Assembly: GCA_045635785.1 (NCBI GenBank)
Contig: JAZTWJ010000102.1
Span: 1-25,413, forward strand
DNA: 25,413 nucleotides
From: Flemingiibacterium sp045635785
GTDB lineage: Bacteria; Bacillota; Clostridia; Oscillospirales; CAG-272
Reading direction: 5' to 3'
Part shown: positions 1-6,427 of the stretch, in pieces
How the letters are laid out: each line of letters begins with the position of its first letter
Position numbering within the stretch: the first letter of the stretch is position 1
Notes under the pieces: model-generated
What the model was told of the DNA's origin: nothing
Databases searched by the model: none
Seen by the model: only the letters and a program-made list of their open reading frames with translations
Made by a program: the position numbers and the translations under genes

Positions 1-961
1 TATGCAAATCGCCGTCGTATTCGAGCATGCCGGCGTAAACCACCTTCGGGAAGCGCACGCGGTCAAATTTGTTGAGGTTTACATCTTCGAACGCTTTGGA
101 AATCTCGATGGAGCGGTCGCCACGGAAGTTGAAGAAGATCATGCTGTCGCCGTCATTGACGGTGCCGACGGGCTTACCGTCCTCGGCAATAACAAAGGGC
201 GGGAGATCCTGGTCGATAACATGCAGCTCGTCGCGATACGCCTTGACGGCATCCGCGGCGCATGCGAACTGTCTGCCCTCGCCGAGAACATGGGTTTTCC
301 AGCCCAGCTCAACCATGTCCCAGTTTGCTTCGTAACGGTCCATCGTGATCTGCATGCGGCCGCCGCCGGATGCAATCTTGATATCGAAGGAATCGTCGCG
401 CAGATCGGCGATGAATGCTTCAAAGGGCTCGATATATTCAAGGGCAGAGGTTTCGCCCACATCGCGTCCGTCGATGAGAATGTGGATGCGAACGGTCTTG
501 ACCGCTTCCTTCTTTGCCTGAATGAGCATTGCCTTGAGATGGTCGATGTGCGAATGCACGTTGCCATCGGAAAACAGACCGAGAAAGTGCAGGGTAGAAG
601 CGTTGTTCTTGACATTCGCGATCAGCTGCTGCCATGTGGAAGAAGCGAACATCTTACCGGATTCGATGGATTGAGAGACCAGCTTTGCACCCTGCGCAAA
701 AACCTGACCGGCGCCGAGGGCATTGTGACCGACCTCAGAGTTACCCATGTCGTCATCGGAGGGCAGACCAACTGCGGTTCCGTGTGCCTTGAGTGTTACC
801 ATGGGATAGTTTGCCGTCAGCTTGTCCAGCGTGGGGGTGTATGCCGAAGCGACTGCATTCGCCGCACCTGCGGGAGCGACACCGATACCGTCCATGACAA
901 TGGTCACTACGGGACCATTGATGCCCGCAAAGGAAGCGAGCTTTGTGAGTTTCTTATCCAT
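1..961 (-). CDS. gpmI: 2,3-bisphosphoglycerate-independent phosphoglycerate mutase, 3' end cut by the window
   Basis: Cofactor-independent phosphoglycerate mutase interconverts 3- and 2-phosphoglycerate in cytoplasmic glycolysis, using two metal ions (Mn in Firmicutes enzymes) and a phosphoserine intermediate. About 320 codons are visible, against about 510 in the full family, so the C-terminal part lies outside the window. Seen directly: the N-terminal metal-site motif VVTIVMDGIG with Asp24, and the phosphoserine motif MGNSEVGHNA with the catalytic Ser at residue 75. Further on are IDGRDVGETSALEY and the glycine-rich GGGRMQITMDRYEANW, all typical of the family. The start at 961 is supported by GGAGG five bases upstream. 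The gene points away from the DUF4317 gene's promoter side and has its own upstream AT-rich region, so it is probably transcribed alone or heads a unit continuing to the left. Identity is secure. Confidence 0.96.
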   Translation of the reverse strand, partial: MDKKLTKLASFAGINGPVVTIVMDGIGVAPAGAANAVASAYTPTLDKLTANYPMVTLKAHGTAVGLPSDDDMGNSEVGHNALGAGQVFAQGAKLVSQSIESGKMFASSTWQQLIANVKNNASTLHFLGLFSDGNVHSHIDHLKAMLIQAKKEAVKTVRIHILIDGRDVGETSALEYIEPFEAFIADLRDDSFDIKIASGGGRMQITMDRYEANWDMVELGWKTHVLGEGRQFACAADAVKAYRDELHVIDQDLPPFVIAEDGKPVGTVNDGDSMIFFNFRGDRSIEISKAFEDVNLNKFDRVRFPKVVYAGMLEYDGDLH

Positions 962-1007
962 GATTTCCTCCATTGTTAAATGAAATGATATTTGACAATT
1001 AAATATT

Positions 1008-1026
1008 ATTATACCATATTATTATA
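1008..1026 (-). promoter_or_regulatory. Possible promoter region of gpmI (two TATAAT boxes)
   Basis: On the minus strand two perfect TATAAT hexamers lie at 1021-1026 and 1008-1013, about 47-65 bases upstream of the gpmI start. Neither has a good -35 box at 16-18 bases, so which one is used is unclear. The stretch 962-1221 is otherwise AT-rich and carries no gene. Confidence 0.35.
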
Positions 1027-1130
1027 CACCTAAATTATGAATAAACCATGTAGATTTCAAACATTAAAAATTTTCGTAAGATTTGTAAAAAGGGGTTCTG
1101 TTTTTGAGCGGAATATGGTATAATATTCGA

Positions 1131-1148
1131 AAAATTAAATTTAATTTT
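1131..1148. repeat. Perfect 18-bp AT-only palindrome
   Basis: AAAATTAAATTTAATTTT is its own reverse complement. It lies downstream of the DUF4317 gene, close to a second small palindrome (TGATCGTCGATCA, about 1154-1166) and a 7-bp hairpin (TTCTATA/TATAGAA, 1199-1216). Together they may act as a weak transcription end for the DUF4317 gene, although none is a textbook hairpin with a T-tract. Confidence 0.3.
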
Positions 1149-1221
1149 ACAGCTGATCGTCGATCAAAAACAAATGAATGTCGAAAAACGTTTGACGGTT
1201 CTATATAATTATAGAAGAAAA

Positions 1222-2349
1222 CTATTTGATCTCGATGTCTATACCGTTCACGCTCACATCGTCATCGGCGCGCACGAGAATATATTTGACGCCATCAATG
1301 ACGCGAGTTTCCAACAGATCGCCTCGCTCCGGATTGACCTTGATGACCACGTCGGGGGTTTTCAGCTCCATCTTTCTCGGATTCATGAGATTGCGGGGGA
1401 GAAGATCGGCGAGGTCGCCGTATTCGCTGTCACAGCGCGCCTTGAAATCGGAGATCTTTTCTTCGGATACATCACAGCTTTCCAAAACCGAAGCGATCTC
1501 CGTGCGGGTTATGGTCAGCGGCTCGGGGATTGCAAGCGCTTTGTGCTCCTCGATGCGTGTGGCGATGTCATCATGCAGTGCCTGCACCACCTCAAGAGTG
1601 CATTCATTGCCAAGCGATGTGGAAAGCGCCGATTCAAAGATGACCTTTTGCTCATCCGCGGGAAGGGGAAGTTCTGCGCCGAAGACTCTGTCGGAGAAGG
1701 ACGAGCAGTTATCCGACGCATTTTTGACATAATAGAGTGCGTTGTAAATGTTCGTCTGTCTGTTATCAAAGGCGGGAAAGAGGAATCCAAGCTCGGGTGC
1801 TGAAACATTCCATTCGCAGGAGCGTGTGTGGAAGTTTTTGCTTGTTGCATCGTAGGAAAGTGTGGATTTTGCCTCTTTGACGGGGCAGACGGCGCAGGCG
1901 ATGTAGGTGAACATTTGGTTCGACTCGTCCGCATCGCTATCGTCGCGATGACGCTTTGGCACATCGTATGTATTGACCATGAGCAGGATCAGCGCATTGC
2001 CCTCAATGTTGATGCCTTCTGCCGCACGGTCGAAAAATTCTTTCGCCGCATCGTCGTCGCCAAGACGAGAGTTGCGCAGCTTCATGAGCAAGCCATGCTC
2101 CGCGCCCGATTCTACCTGCGGAATGGAAAACGCCGCGTCAATGAGATTCTTTCCGTTGGTGCCGGAAATGGCGCGCCTGAAAATGGCAAGATATTTTTCG
2201 CATTCCTCTTGCGGAAGCAGCGCAAAGGACTCGTTCCATTCGTGAATTGTCTCGCGTTTGCTGTTGACATAACGTCCGCGCAAGCGGGAAATGTTATTTT
2301 TTTCGGGATGCATAAGCCGACGAAGCTCTGAAATTTCTTTATCTATCAT
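1222..2349 (-). CDS. DUF4317 family protein of unknown function
   Basis: A 375-residue soluble protein without signal peptide or membrane segment. The sequence opens IDKEISELRRLMHPEKNNIS and continues with RLRGRYVNSKRE, the recurrent N-terminal signature of the DUF4317 family, which I know as widespread in Clostridia. No catalytic motif can be named. The protein is acidic, with a cysteine pair near mid-protein (YIACAVCPVKEA). The in-frame ORF runs on to 2430, but the start at 2349 is preferred: AGGAG lies about eight bases upstream, residue 1 begins the conserved block, and the promoter at 2381-2409 falls inside the longer reading. It is monocistronic, between gpmI and a divergent CNNM gene. 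Function cannot be inferred from context. Confidence 0.85.
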   Translation of the reverse strand: MIDKEISELRRLMHPEKNNISRLRGRYVNSKRETIHEWNESFALLPQEECEKYLAIFRRAISGTNGKNLIDAAFSIPQVESGAEHGLLMKLRNSRLGDDDAAKEFFDRAAEGINIEGNALILLMVNTYDVPKRHRDDSDADESNQMFTYIACAVCPVKEAKSTLSYDATSKNFHTRSCEWNVSAPELGFLFPAFDNRQTNIYNALYYVKNASDNCSSFSDRVFGAELPLPADEQKVIFESALSTSLGNECTLEVVQALHDDIATRIEEHKALAIPEPLTITRTEIASVLESCDVSEEKISDFKARCDSEYGDLADLLPRNLMNPRKMELKTPDVVIKVNPERGDLLETRVIDGVKYILVRADDDVSVNGIDIEIK

Positions 2350-2380
2350 GATACTTCTCCTTAAAAATGATGCGAAATTT

Positions 2381-2409
2381 ATTATACTGCAAAAAATTTG
2401 TAATTTCAA
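2381..2409 (-). promoter_or_regulatory. Sigma-A type promoter of the DUF4317 gene
   Basis: On the minus strand a TTGAAA -35 (2404-2409), 17-base spacer and TATAAT -10 (2381-2386) place the start site near 2374, giving a leader of about 25 bases before the ATG at 2349. It is back-to-back with the plus-strand promoter at 2469-2497. Confidence 0.75.
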
Positions 2410-2468
2410 GAGAGAATTTGTGAATTTCACGGTGTCATGGATAATATTGTAAATATTCCGCTATTCCC

Positions 2469-2497
2469 TTGACAAATTTGGTGTTATATAGTATAAT
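2469..2497 (+). promoter_or_regulatory. Full-consensus sigma-A promoter of the CNNM gene
   Basis: TTGACA (2469-2474), exactly 17 bases, TATAAT (2492-2497). Both hexamers match consensus perfectly, so basal transcription should be strong. Start site expected near 2504, about 199 bases before the TTG start at 2703. Confidence 0.85.
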
Positions 2498-2503
2498 TAG
2501 AAT

Positions 2504-2702
2504 AATACATAAAAAGAAAGGATGTGACAGCTGATTTATGGACGGTGAAGGCCACAGTAGCAACCCTCCTTTATGTACGTGCAATGAAAAGTATTTCTTT
2601 GCCGACTGGATTCTTCTGCCATGGCGCAAATTGCCTCGCCGTGAATGATCACGGACTCGCCCATGACACGAAAATTCAATTAACATAACGGAGGAAATTA
2701 TT
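2504..2702 (+). promoter_or_regulatory. Long structured leader RNA before the CNNM gene; riboswitch-like, class not recognised
   Basis: About 199 transcribed bases separate the promoter from the start codon. Seen in the sequence: a hairpin GCAAtGAAA/TTTCtTTGC (2581-2602), and a nested element with outer arms CATGGCG (2620-2626) and CGCCCATG (2658-2665, one bulge) enclosing CCGTGA/TCACGG (2639-2644/2649-2654). CCTCC at 2565-2569 is complementary to the GGAGG ribosome site at 2690-2694, so the leader could hide or free that site. No T-tract terminator is present, which fits control of translation rather than of termination. It does not match the M-box, yybP-ykoY or cobalamin consensus as I remember them. 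A 36-codon reading frame (2538-2648, no good ribosome site) overlaps it and may be incidental. Confidence 0.5.
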
Positions 2703-4055
2703 TTGGAAGGCAACATATGGCTTATGCTGCTTCTGCAGGCTGTTTTGATCGCCTGCAATGCCGTCTTCGCCTGTGCGGAGATCGCAGTGATCAGCTCAAG
2801 CGATGCTAAGCTCGAAAAGCTCGCCGATGACGGTGATAAACGAGCAAAACGATTATTAAAACTCACATCAACCCCCGCAAAATTTCTCGCAACCATTCAA
2901 GTCGCCATCACTCTTGCAGGCTTCCTCGGCTCCGCGTTCGCAGCCGAAAACTTTTCGGGGCTTTTGGTCGATTGGTTCATTGAAAAAGGCGTAACGATCC
3001 CTGCCGCAACGTTGGATGCCATTATGGTGGTTTTGATCACGCTGGCACTTTCGTTTGTAACGCTCATTTTTGGTGAGCTGGTTCCCAAACGTCTGGCACA
3101 GCGCAAGTCTGAAGAGGTCGCACTTGGTTTATCCGGTCTTGTGTGCTTCATCTCAAAGCTGTTCGCACCGCTGGTTTGGCTGCTGACTGTATCGACCAAC
3201 GGCGTTTTGCGTCTTTTGGGTGTTGAACCCAATGCATCGGATAACGATGTATCTGAGGAGGACATCCACGATATTGTTGATTCCGCCGTCAAGAGCGGTA
3301 CCATCGCCGACGATGAACGCGACTTCATTCAAAACGTGTTTGAATTCGATGATCTCACCGCAGGCGAAATTGCCGTCCACCGTACAGACGCGCATCTGCT
3401 TTGGTTAGACGAAACCGATGAAGAATGGAATGCGATGATTCACGAAACCTGTCATATGTTTTATCCTGTATGCCGAGAGTCGGCGGATGACGTGGTTGGC
3501 GTGCTTTATCTCAAAGATTATATCAAGTTAGAGCTTCCTACCCGTGAACAGATCATGGAAAAGGCGGTCAAAACCCCGTATTTTGTGCCTGAAAGCGTCA
3601 AAGCGGACGTATTGTTCCGCAACATGAAAACGGGCGGCAAAACCTTCGCCGTGGTACTCGACGAGTACGGCGGTATGCGCGGCATTTTGACCATGAACGA
3701 TCTGATCTCGCGTCTGGTAGGCGATTACGGCGGCGATGAGGCTGACGAATCAGGCAATCCGACGGTGTATCTTGAAAAAATCAGTGACACCACATGGAAG
3801 CTTGTCGGTAACGTGGATATTTCCGATATTGCCGAGGAGCTTGACGTCGAGCTTCCCGAGGACGATTTCGATACCTTCAGCGGTATGGTGTTCTCCGAGT
3901 TCGGAAGCATTCCCGAGGACGGTGAAACTTTTGAAGTTGCCGCATGGGGATTGCTCATCAAGGTCACAGAGGTTCTTGAGCATCAGGTGGCATCCGCAGA
4001 GCTAACGCTGCTGGATCCGCCCACATCTGGTGCGGATGACGATAAAGACGAATAG
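2703..4055 (+). CDS. CNNM/CorC-type membrane protein (DUF21, CBS pair, CorC_HlyC domain), 'hemolysin family'
   Basis: 450 residues in the family's three-part layout. Residues 1 to about 190 are the DUF21 membrane domain, with hydrophobic segments near 5-28, 65-85, 105-135 and 145-170 and the conserved motif FGELVPKRLA. A CBS-domain pair spans about 200-335 (DEYGGMRGILTMNDLI in the second). A CorC/HlyC-associated domain follows at about 352-437. Homologues are linked to Mg2+ or Co2+ transport and resistance; the old 'hemolysin' label is not functional evidence. The start is TTG at 2703, with GGAGG at 2690-2694. A perfect promoter and a folded leader precede it and two hairpins follow, so it is a single-gene unit. 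Metal specificity cannot be read from sequence. Confidence 0.9.
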   Translation: MEGNIWLMLLLQAVLIACNAVFACAEIAVISSSDAKLEKLADDGDKRAKRLLKLTSTPAKFLATIQVAITLAGFLGSAFAAENFSGLLVDWFIEKGVTIPAATLDAIMVVLITLALSFVTLIFGELVPKRLAQRKSEEVALGLSGLVCFISKLFAPLVWLLTVSTNGVLRLLGVEPNASDNDVSEEDIHDIVDSAVKSGTIADDERDFIQNVFEFDDLTAGEIAVHRTDAHLLWLDETDEEWNAMIHETCHMFYPVCRESADDVVGVLYLKDYIKLELPTREQIMEKAVKTPYFVPESVKADVLFRNMKTGGKTFAVVLDEYGGMRGILTMNDLISRLVGDYGGDEADESGNPTVYLEKISDTTWKLVGNVDISDIAEELDVELPEDDFDTFSGMVFSEFGSIPEDGETFEVAAWGLLIKVTEVLEHQVASAELTLLDPPTSGADDDKDE

Positions 4056-4080
4056 GGAACGATATATAATGAATATGAAA

Positions 4081-4110
4081 GGCAGCCGCAGAAATGCGGC
4101 TGCCTGCATT
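4081..4110 (+). terminator. Intrinsic terminator of the CNNM gene
   Basis: A perfect 10-bp stem, GGCAGCCGCA/TGCGGCTGCC with a GAAA tetraloop (4081-4104), is followed by a short T run (CATTTT), 26 bases after the stop codon. Confidence 0.75.
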
Positions 4111-4113
4111 TTA

Positions 4114-4142
4114 GCGGCTTTGTTTGCAGAGCCGCGATTTTT
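4114..4142 (+). terminator. Second hairpin with T-tract, backup terminator
   Basis: GCGGCT (4114-4119) pairs with AGCCGC (4130-4135), followed by GATTTTTT. It stands in tandem with the hairpin at 4081. Confidence 0.55.
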
Positions 4143-4174
4143 TATAAAAAAGTTCCCCTCCCCGTGAAGGGAGG
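4139..4174 (-). terminator. Intrinsic terminator of the SleB-like gene
   Basis: Read on the minus strand, CCTCCC (4169-4174) pairs with GGGAGG (4157-4162) and is followed by AACTTTTTTAT. It lies 37 bases beyond the stop codon of the convergent hydrolase gene. Confidence 0.65.
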
Positions 4175-4210
4175 AGAAAGAGGATTATGAAAAGGGGATA
4201 TGCGAACAAA

Positions 4211-5194
4211 TTAATGATGTCCCGCGTAGAAGGTGGTCAGATGACCGGGCTTCTTATCATACGAGCCGTCTGCATTTTTAACCAGCATGTAGTCATTCCA
4301 TTCTTCAAAATTGGATTCAATACGAGACGCGCAGAAGTAGTAATAATTTGCGGGGAGCACCGTAACGCCGTTTACGAGAACTTCGCGGGCTGCGATCAGT
4401 GCTTCTTCGGTGGGTGCGTAGTAGTCAAGCGCAGTTGAGGGGCTGAACTGATAGAATTTTCTGCCGCCGACGATGGTATACTGGAACATGACTTCGTGAG
4501 CCGTATTGGGGAAGCGTTTGCTTTCCATACGGTTGCGGATGCACTGTGCCACAGAGAGCATCTCCCAATATTTTTCGTTGACATCCTCAAAAGCGTAGAG
4601 CTTGGAGTTGTTTCCCATGACCTCAAGCTGGATGATGGTCGCGGCGTAACGGATCTCTTCTTCCGTCACTGCGATCAAGGGATCCTTGAAGGTATGTACA
4701 ACCTTCAGCTCGTCCGCCAGCAACTTTGGTGCTGGTGCCGGCTTGGGCAGGGAAGTGGTTTCGGGTGCTTTCGTTGTTACGGGAGCCGCCGTTGTTTCGG
4801 GAGCAGCAGTCGTTACGGGAGCGGCTGTTGTTTCCGGTACCGTCGTTTCCGGTGCAGCCGTGGTTTCCGGCGGTGCAGTCACGATCGGTGGAATGGTCGT
4901 CTCCGGTGGAGCAACCGTTTCGGGGGCAGCTGCTTCAACGGCGCCTGCGGTGCATTCGATCCAATCAACACGGGTGCTGGCAGGATAGAGGGGCGCAGTC
5001 TCGTAACTGTAATCAGAAACGGTGGGAGCCACGATGCGGATCGGATCCTTTGAAGATGCAAGATAATCAAGCTCATCTTCAAGGTCGGCAGGCGAAGCCG
5101 CAAGCATTACCGCGGCTATGCTTCCGATGGCAATCGCCGTAGCAACGGAGAGTGCAATGGATATGGTATGTTTTTTGTCAGTAACCAGACTCAC
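4211..5194 (-). CDS. Membrane-anchored SleB-like cell-wall hydrolase with Pro-Glu-Thr-rich linker
   Basis: 327 residues. The N-terminus has a single hydrophobic helix (about 11-33), which is either a signal anchor or an uncleaved signal peptide. A linker of Pro/Glu/Thr/Ala repeats spans about 90-148. The C-terminal domain (about 175-327) fits the SleB/hydrolase-2 pattern: EEEIRYAATIIQLEV with candidate catalytic Glu191, then SVAQCIRNRMES, FPNTAHEVMFQ and QFSP. SleB-family enzymes are peptidoglycan lytic transglycosylases known from spore germination, and relatives act in vegetative cells. The start is GTG at 5194 with a textbook AAAGGAGGTGATC site. It is monocistronic with a 210-base leader. 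The domain assignment is by motif order; the linker probably spans the wall to reach peptidoglycan. Confidence 0.82.
   Translation of the reverse strand: MSLVTDKKHTISIALSVATAIAIGSIAAVMLAASPADLEDELDYLASSKDPIRIVAPTVSDYSYETAPLYPASTRVDWIECTAGAVEAAAPETVAPPETTIPPIVTAPPETTAAPETTVPETTAAPVTTAAPETTAAPVTTKAPETTSLPKPAPAPKLLADELKVVHTFKDPLIAVTEEEIRYAATIIQLEVMGNNSKLYAFEDVNEKYWEMLSVAQCIRNRMESKRFPNTAHEVMFQYTIVGGRKFYQFSPSTALDYYAPTEEALIAAREVLVNGVTVLPANYYYFCASRIESNFEEWNDYMLVKNADGSYDKKPGHLTTFYAGHH
4751..4927 (-). repeat. Tandem codon repeats for the Pro-Glu-Thr linker
   Basis: Codes for residues 90-148 of the SleB-like protein, built from imperfect units such as APETTAAPVTT and VPPETT-like variants. The DNA repeats visibly (GTTACGGGAGC and TTTCCGG units on the plus strand). 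Such arrays can change length by slippage, and the Thr-rich protein could be glycosylated or simply act as a wall-spanning spacer. Confidence 0.75.
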
Positions 5195-5404
5195 AGGCGA
5201 TCACCTCCTTTGTTAGGTCAACATGTCAATCGCTTTCATAAATTCTTCCTTTCGAATGCCAATTTGCAGACGGGGGAAGAACATCTAGATCGGCACACGA
5301 TACAATTTTATGCAGCCGAATAGGGAAGTATGACATGTTGCAGAGGCGCTCGAGAGACAGTGCGCAAGCTGCTTATGGGCATACACCCATTTTTGGGCTG
5401 ACAC
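5195..5404 (-). promoter_or_regulatory. Long 5' leader of the SleB-like gene with alternative hairpins
   Basis: The promoter at 5411-5439 predicts about 210 transcribed bases before the GTG. Near its 5' end, CCCA/TGGG (using GGG at 5394-5396) and ATGGG/CCCAT (5386-5390 with 5375-5379) share the same central segment and so exclude each other, as in switch-type leaders. An 8-codon ORF with a good ribosome site ends two bases before the main SD. It does not show the c-di-AMP (ydaO) consensus that often precedes wall hydrolases. Confidence 0.45.
5213..5239 (-). CDS. Putative 8-residue upstream leader peptide
   Basis: ATG at 5239 is preceded by AAAGGAAG at good spacing and encodes MKAIDMLT, then TAA. 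The stop lies just before the AAAGGAGG site of the hydrolase gene (start 5194), so a ribosome ending here would sit on the downstream ribosome site. That geometry suggests translational coupling. Short ORFs also arise by chance, so confidence is modest. Confidence 0.35.
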   Translation of the reverse strand: MKAIDMLT

Positions 5405-5410
5405 ACATAT

Positions 5411-5439
5411 ATTATACACGCTTTCATTTTGAATTGCAA
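5411..5439 (-). promoter_or_regulatory. Sigma-A promoter of the SleB-like gene
   Basis: On the minus strand TTGCAA (5434-5439), 17 bases, TATAAT (5411-5416). Start site near 5404. The neighbouring 5440-5579 is very AT-rich intergenic DNA with no recognisable gene; short repeats such as TTTACCAA (two copies) occur in it. Confidence 0.75.
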
Positions 5440-5579
5440 CCCCTTTTTGTAAAAATAAGCGAAATGTTTGAAATTATTATGCACATTACAAATATAAATA
5501 TACAGAATATACAAGATTTTACCAATAAATTTACCAAATACTGGAAGAAATCGGATATTATTCAAATGTTATGTTATAT

Positions 5580-5601
5580 TTATTCATGCATATGCGAATA
5601 A
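5580..5601. repeat. 22-bp inverted repeat TTATTC...GAATAA around GCATATGC
   Basis: TTATTC (5580-5585) and GAATAA (5596-5601) are perfect inverted arms around the self-complementary core GCATATGC. It lies between the divergent hydrolase and metal-efflux promoters. It could be a protein-binding site; the protein is unknown. Confidence 0.4.
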
Positions 5602-5643
5602 TGGCGAAAGCGGGCGAATGGTTCACGTTTGTTGACGGAATCG

Positions 5644-5683
5644 GCATAATACATTGCATAATGCTTTGCATATTATGCATAAT
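5644..5683. repeat. Cluster of GCATAAT repeats (three direct, one inverted)
   Basis: GCATAAT occurs at 5644-5650, 5656-5662 and 5677-5683, and as its inverse ATTATGC at 5672-5678. It includes the perfect 6-1-6 inverted repeat TGCATATTATGCA (5667-5679). Offsets of 12 and 21 bases roughly follow the DNA helical turn, as expected for operator arrays. The cluster lies 41-80 bases upstream of the -35 box of the metal-efflux operon. Confidence 0.5.
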
Positions 5684-5723
5684 GGTGCAAGTCGCACAAT
5701 CATATAATGTTGAAGTAAAACGC

Positions 5724-5752
5724 TTGACTTTTGCTGATAAAGGGTGTATAAT
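5724..5752 (+). promoter_or_regulatory. Sigma-A promoter of the metal-efflux operon
   Basis: TTGACT (5724-5729), 17-base spacer, TATAAT (5747-5752). Start site near 5759, with the operator-like TGAA-N6-TTCA immediately at +3 to +16. Confidence 0.82.
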
Positions 5753-5761
5753 ATAAACGTA

Positions 5762-5775
5762 TGAACAATCATTCA
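5762..5775. promoter_or_regulatory. Candidate ArsR/SmtB-family operator, TGAA-N6-TTCA
   Basis: TGAACAATCATTCA has perfect half-sites with the 4-6-4 geometry of known SmtB, CzrA and CadC operators. It sits over the predicted transcription start and just before the ribosome site of the repressor gene, so apo-repressor bound here would block its own operon. This is inferred from motif plus position. Confidence 0.6.
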
Positions 5776-5796
5776 CATGAAAAAGGAGGCGAATGG

Positions 5797-6147
5797 ATGA
5801 GGGAAAAAGAGAATATTCCATGTGAACTCCATGCAGAAACAGTGAATGCGCTGATGGAGCAGCTTCCCGATGAGGATACGCTTGACCGTTTGGAAACACT
5901 GTTCAAAACCTTCGGTGATTCCACGCGCATCAAGATATTGTATGTTCTCCATGAAAGCGAGCTGTGCGTATGTGACATTGCGGCGGTGCTGAAAATGACG
6001 CAGTCGGCGATCTCGCATCAGTTGCGGATCCTTCGTCAGATGCGTCTGGTGAAGAGCCGTCGCGACGGCAAACAGATCTGCTATAGCCTTGCAGATGACC
6101 ATGTCAAAACCATCATTTCCATGGGCATTGACCATATCGGCGAGTAA
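5797..6147 (+). CDS. cadC: CadC/SmtB-type ArsR-family metal-sensing repressor
   Basis: 116 residues, a winged-helix repressor that leaves DNA when it binds Cd, Pb or Zn. All metal ligands of the CadC type can be seen. The thiolate site has Cys9 near the N-terminus and ELCVCD with Cys57 and Cys59. The alpha-5 site matches DXH(X)10HXXE exactly (Asp100, His102, His113, Glu116). The recognition helix is TQSAISHQLRILR. Start choice: an in-frame ATG exists at 5761, but GGAGG at 5785-5789 directs ATG 5797, and 5761 lies at the transcription start. First gene of the operon, autoregulated through the site at 5762. With both ligand sets present it should respond to soft metals and to Zn. The symbol is by family resemblance. 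Confidence 0.88.
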   Translation: MREKENIPCELHAETVNALMEQLPDEDTLDRLETLFKTFGDSTRIKILYVLHESELCVCDIAAVLKMTQSAISHQLRILRQMRLVKSRRDGKQICYSLADDHVKTIISMGIDHIGE

Positions 6148-6196
6148 ACATCATTCTATACATTATCAGCCCTAAACGGCAGATTGGAGTCTATTT

Positions 6197-6427
6197 ATGA
6201 AAAAAACTTATAAAATGATCGAGCTTGATTGCGCACATTGTGCGGCAAAAATGGAAGCTTCCATCGCGAAGCTACCCGGCGTAAAAAGTGTCAGCATATC
6301 CTTTCTGACTCAGAGAATGACGCTGGAAACAGAGATGGATGACCAGAGCGCCACCGTAGCCGCTGCCGCAAAGCTCGTTAAGAAGATCGACGGCGATTGC
6401 ACCCTTGACGTAAATAGCGGAAAATGA
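6197..6427 (+). CDS. Free-standing HMA (heavy-metal-associated) domain protein
   Basis: 76 residues with the CopZ-like beta-alpha-beta-beta-alpha-beta fold length. The metal loop is DCAHCAAKME with Cys12 and Cys15. The Asp just before the first Cys resembles the Zn/Cd-type HMA domain of ZntA/CadA rather than the MTCxxC of copper chaperones. It lies between the repressor and the ATPase, and its stop codon overlaps the ATPase start (ATGA at 6424-6427), which implies coupled translation. The downstream ATPase lacks an N-terminal HMA domain, so this protein probably supplies it in trans. Confidence 0.88.
   Translation: MKKTYKMIELDCAHCAAKMEASIAKLPGVKSVSISFLTQRMTLETEMDDQSATVAAAAKLVKKIDGDCTLDVNSGK

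Noticed and set aside
2..979. Long plus-strand open frame (325 codons)
   Set aside because: It is the antisense of gpmI, whose minus-strand reading has clear catalytic motifs; the plus frame has no ribosome site and no recognisable domain.
1174..2331. Two plus-strand frames opposite the DUF4317 gene
   Set aside because: The minus strand has promoter, ribosome site and the family signature; the plus frames have none.
2521..2690. Cobalamin-riboswitch-like GCTACTGTG on the minus strand of the CNNM leader
   Set aside because: The other conserved cobalamin blocks are missing and the promoter points the other way; treated as coincidence.
5195..5404. c-di-AMP (ydaO-type) riboswitch before the hydrolase
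   Set aside because: Expected by gene function, but the conserved G-rich blocks of that class are not seen.
5558..5899. Short open frames on both strands in the AT-rich intergenic DNA before the metal operon
   Set aside because: No ribosome sites, biased composition, and they overlap the promoter, operator and repressor gene.
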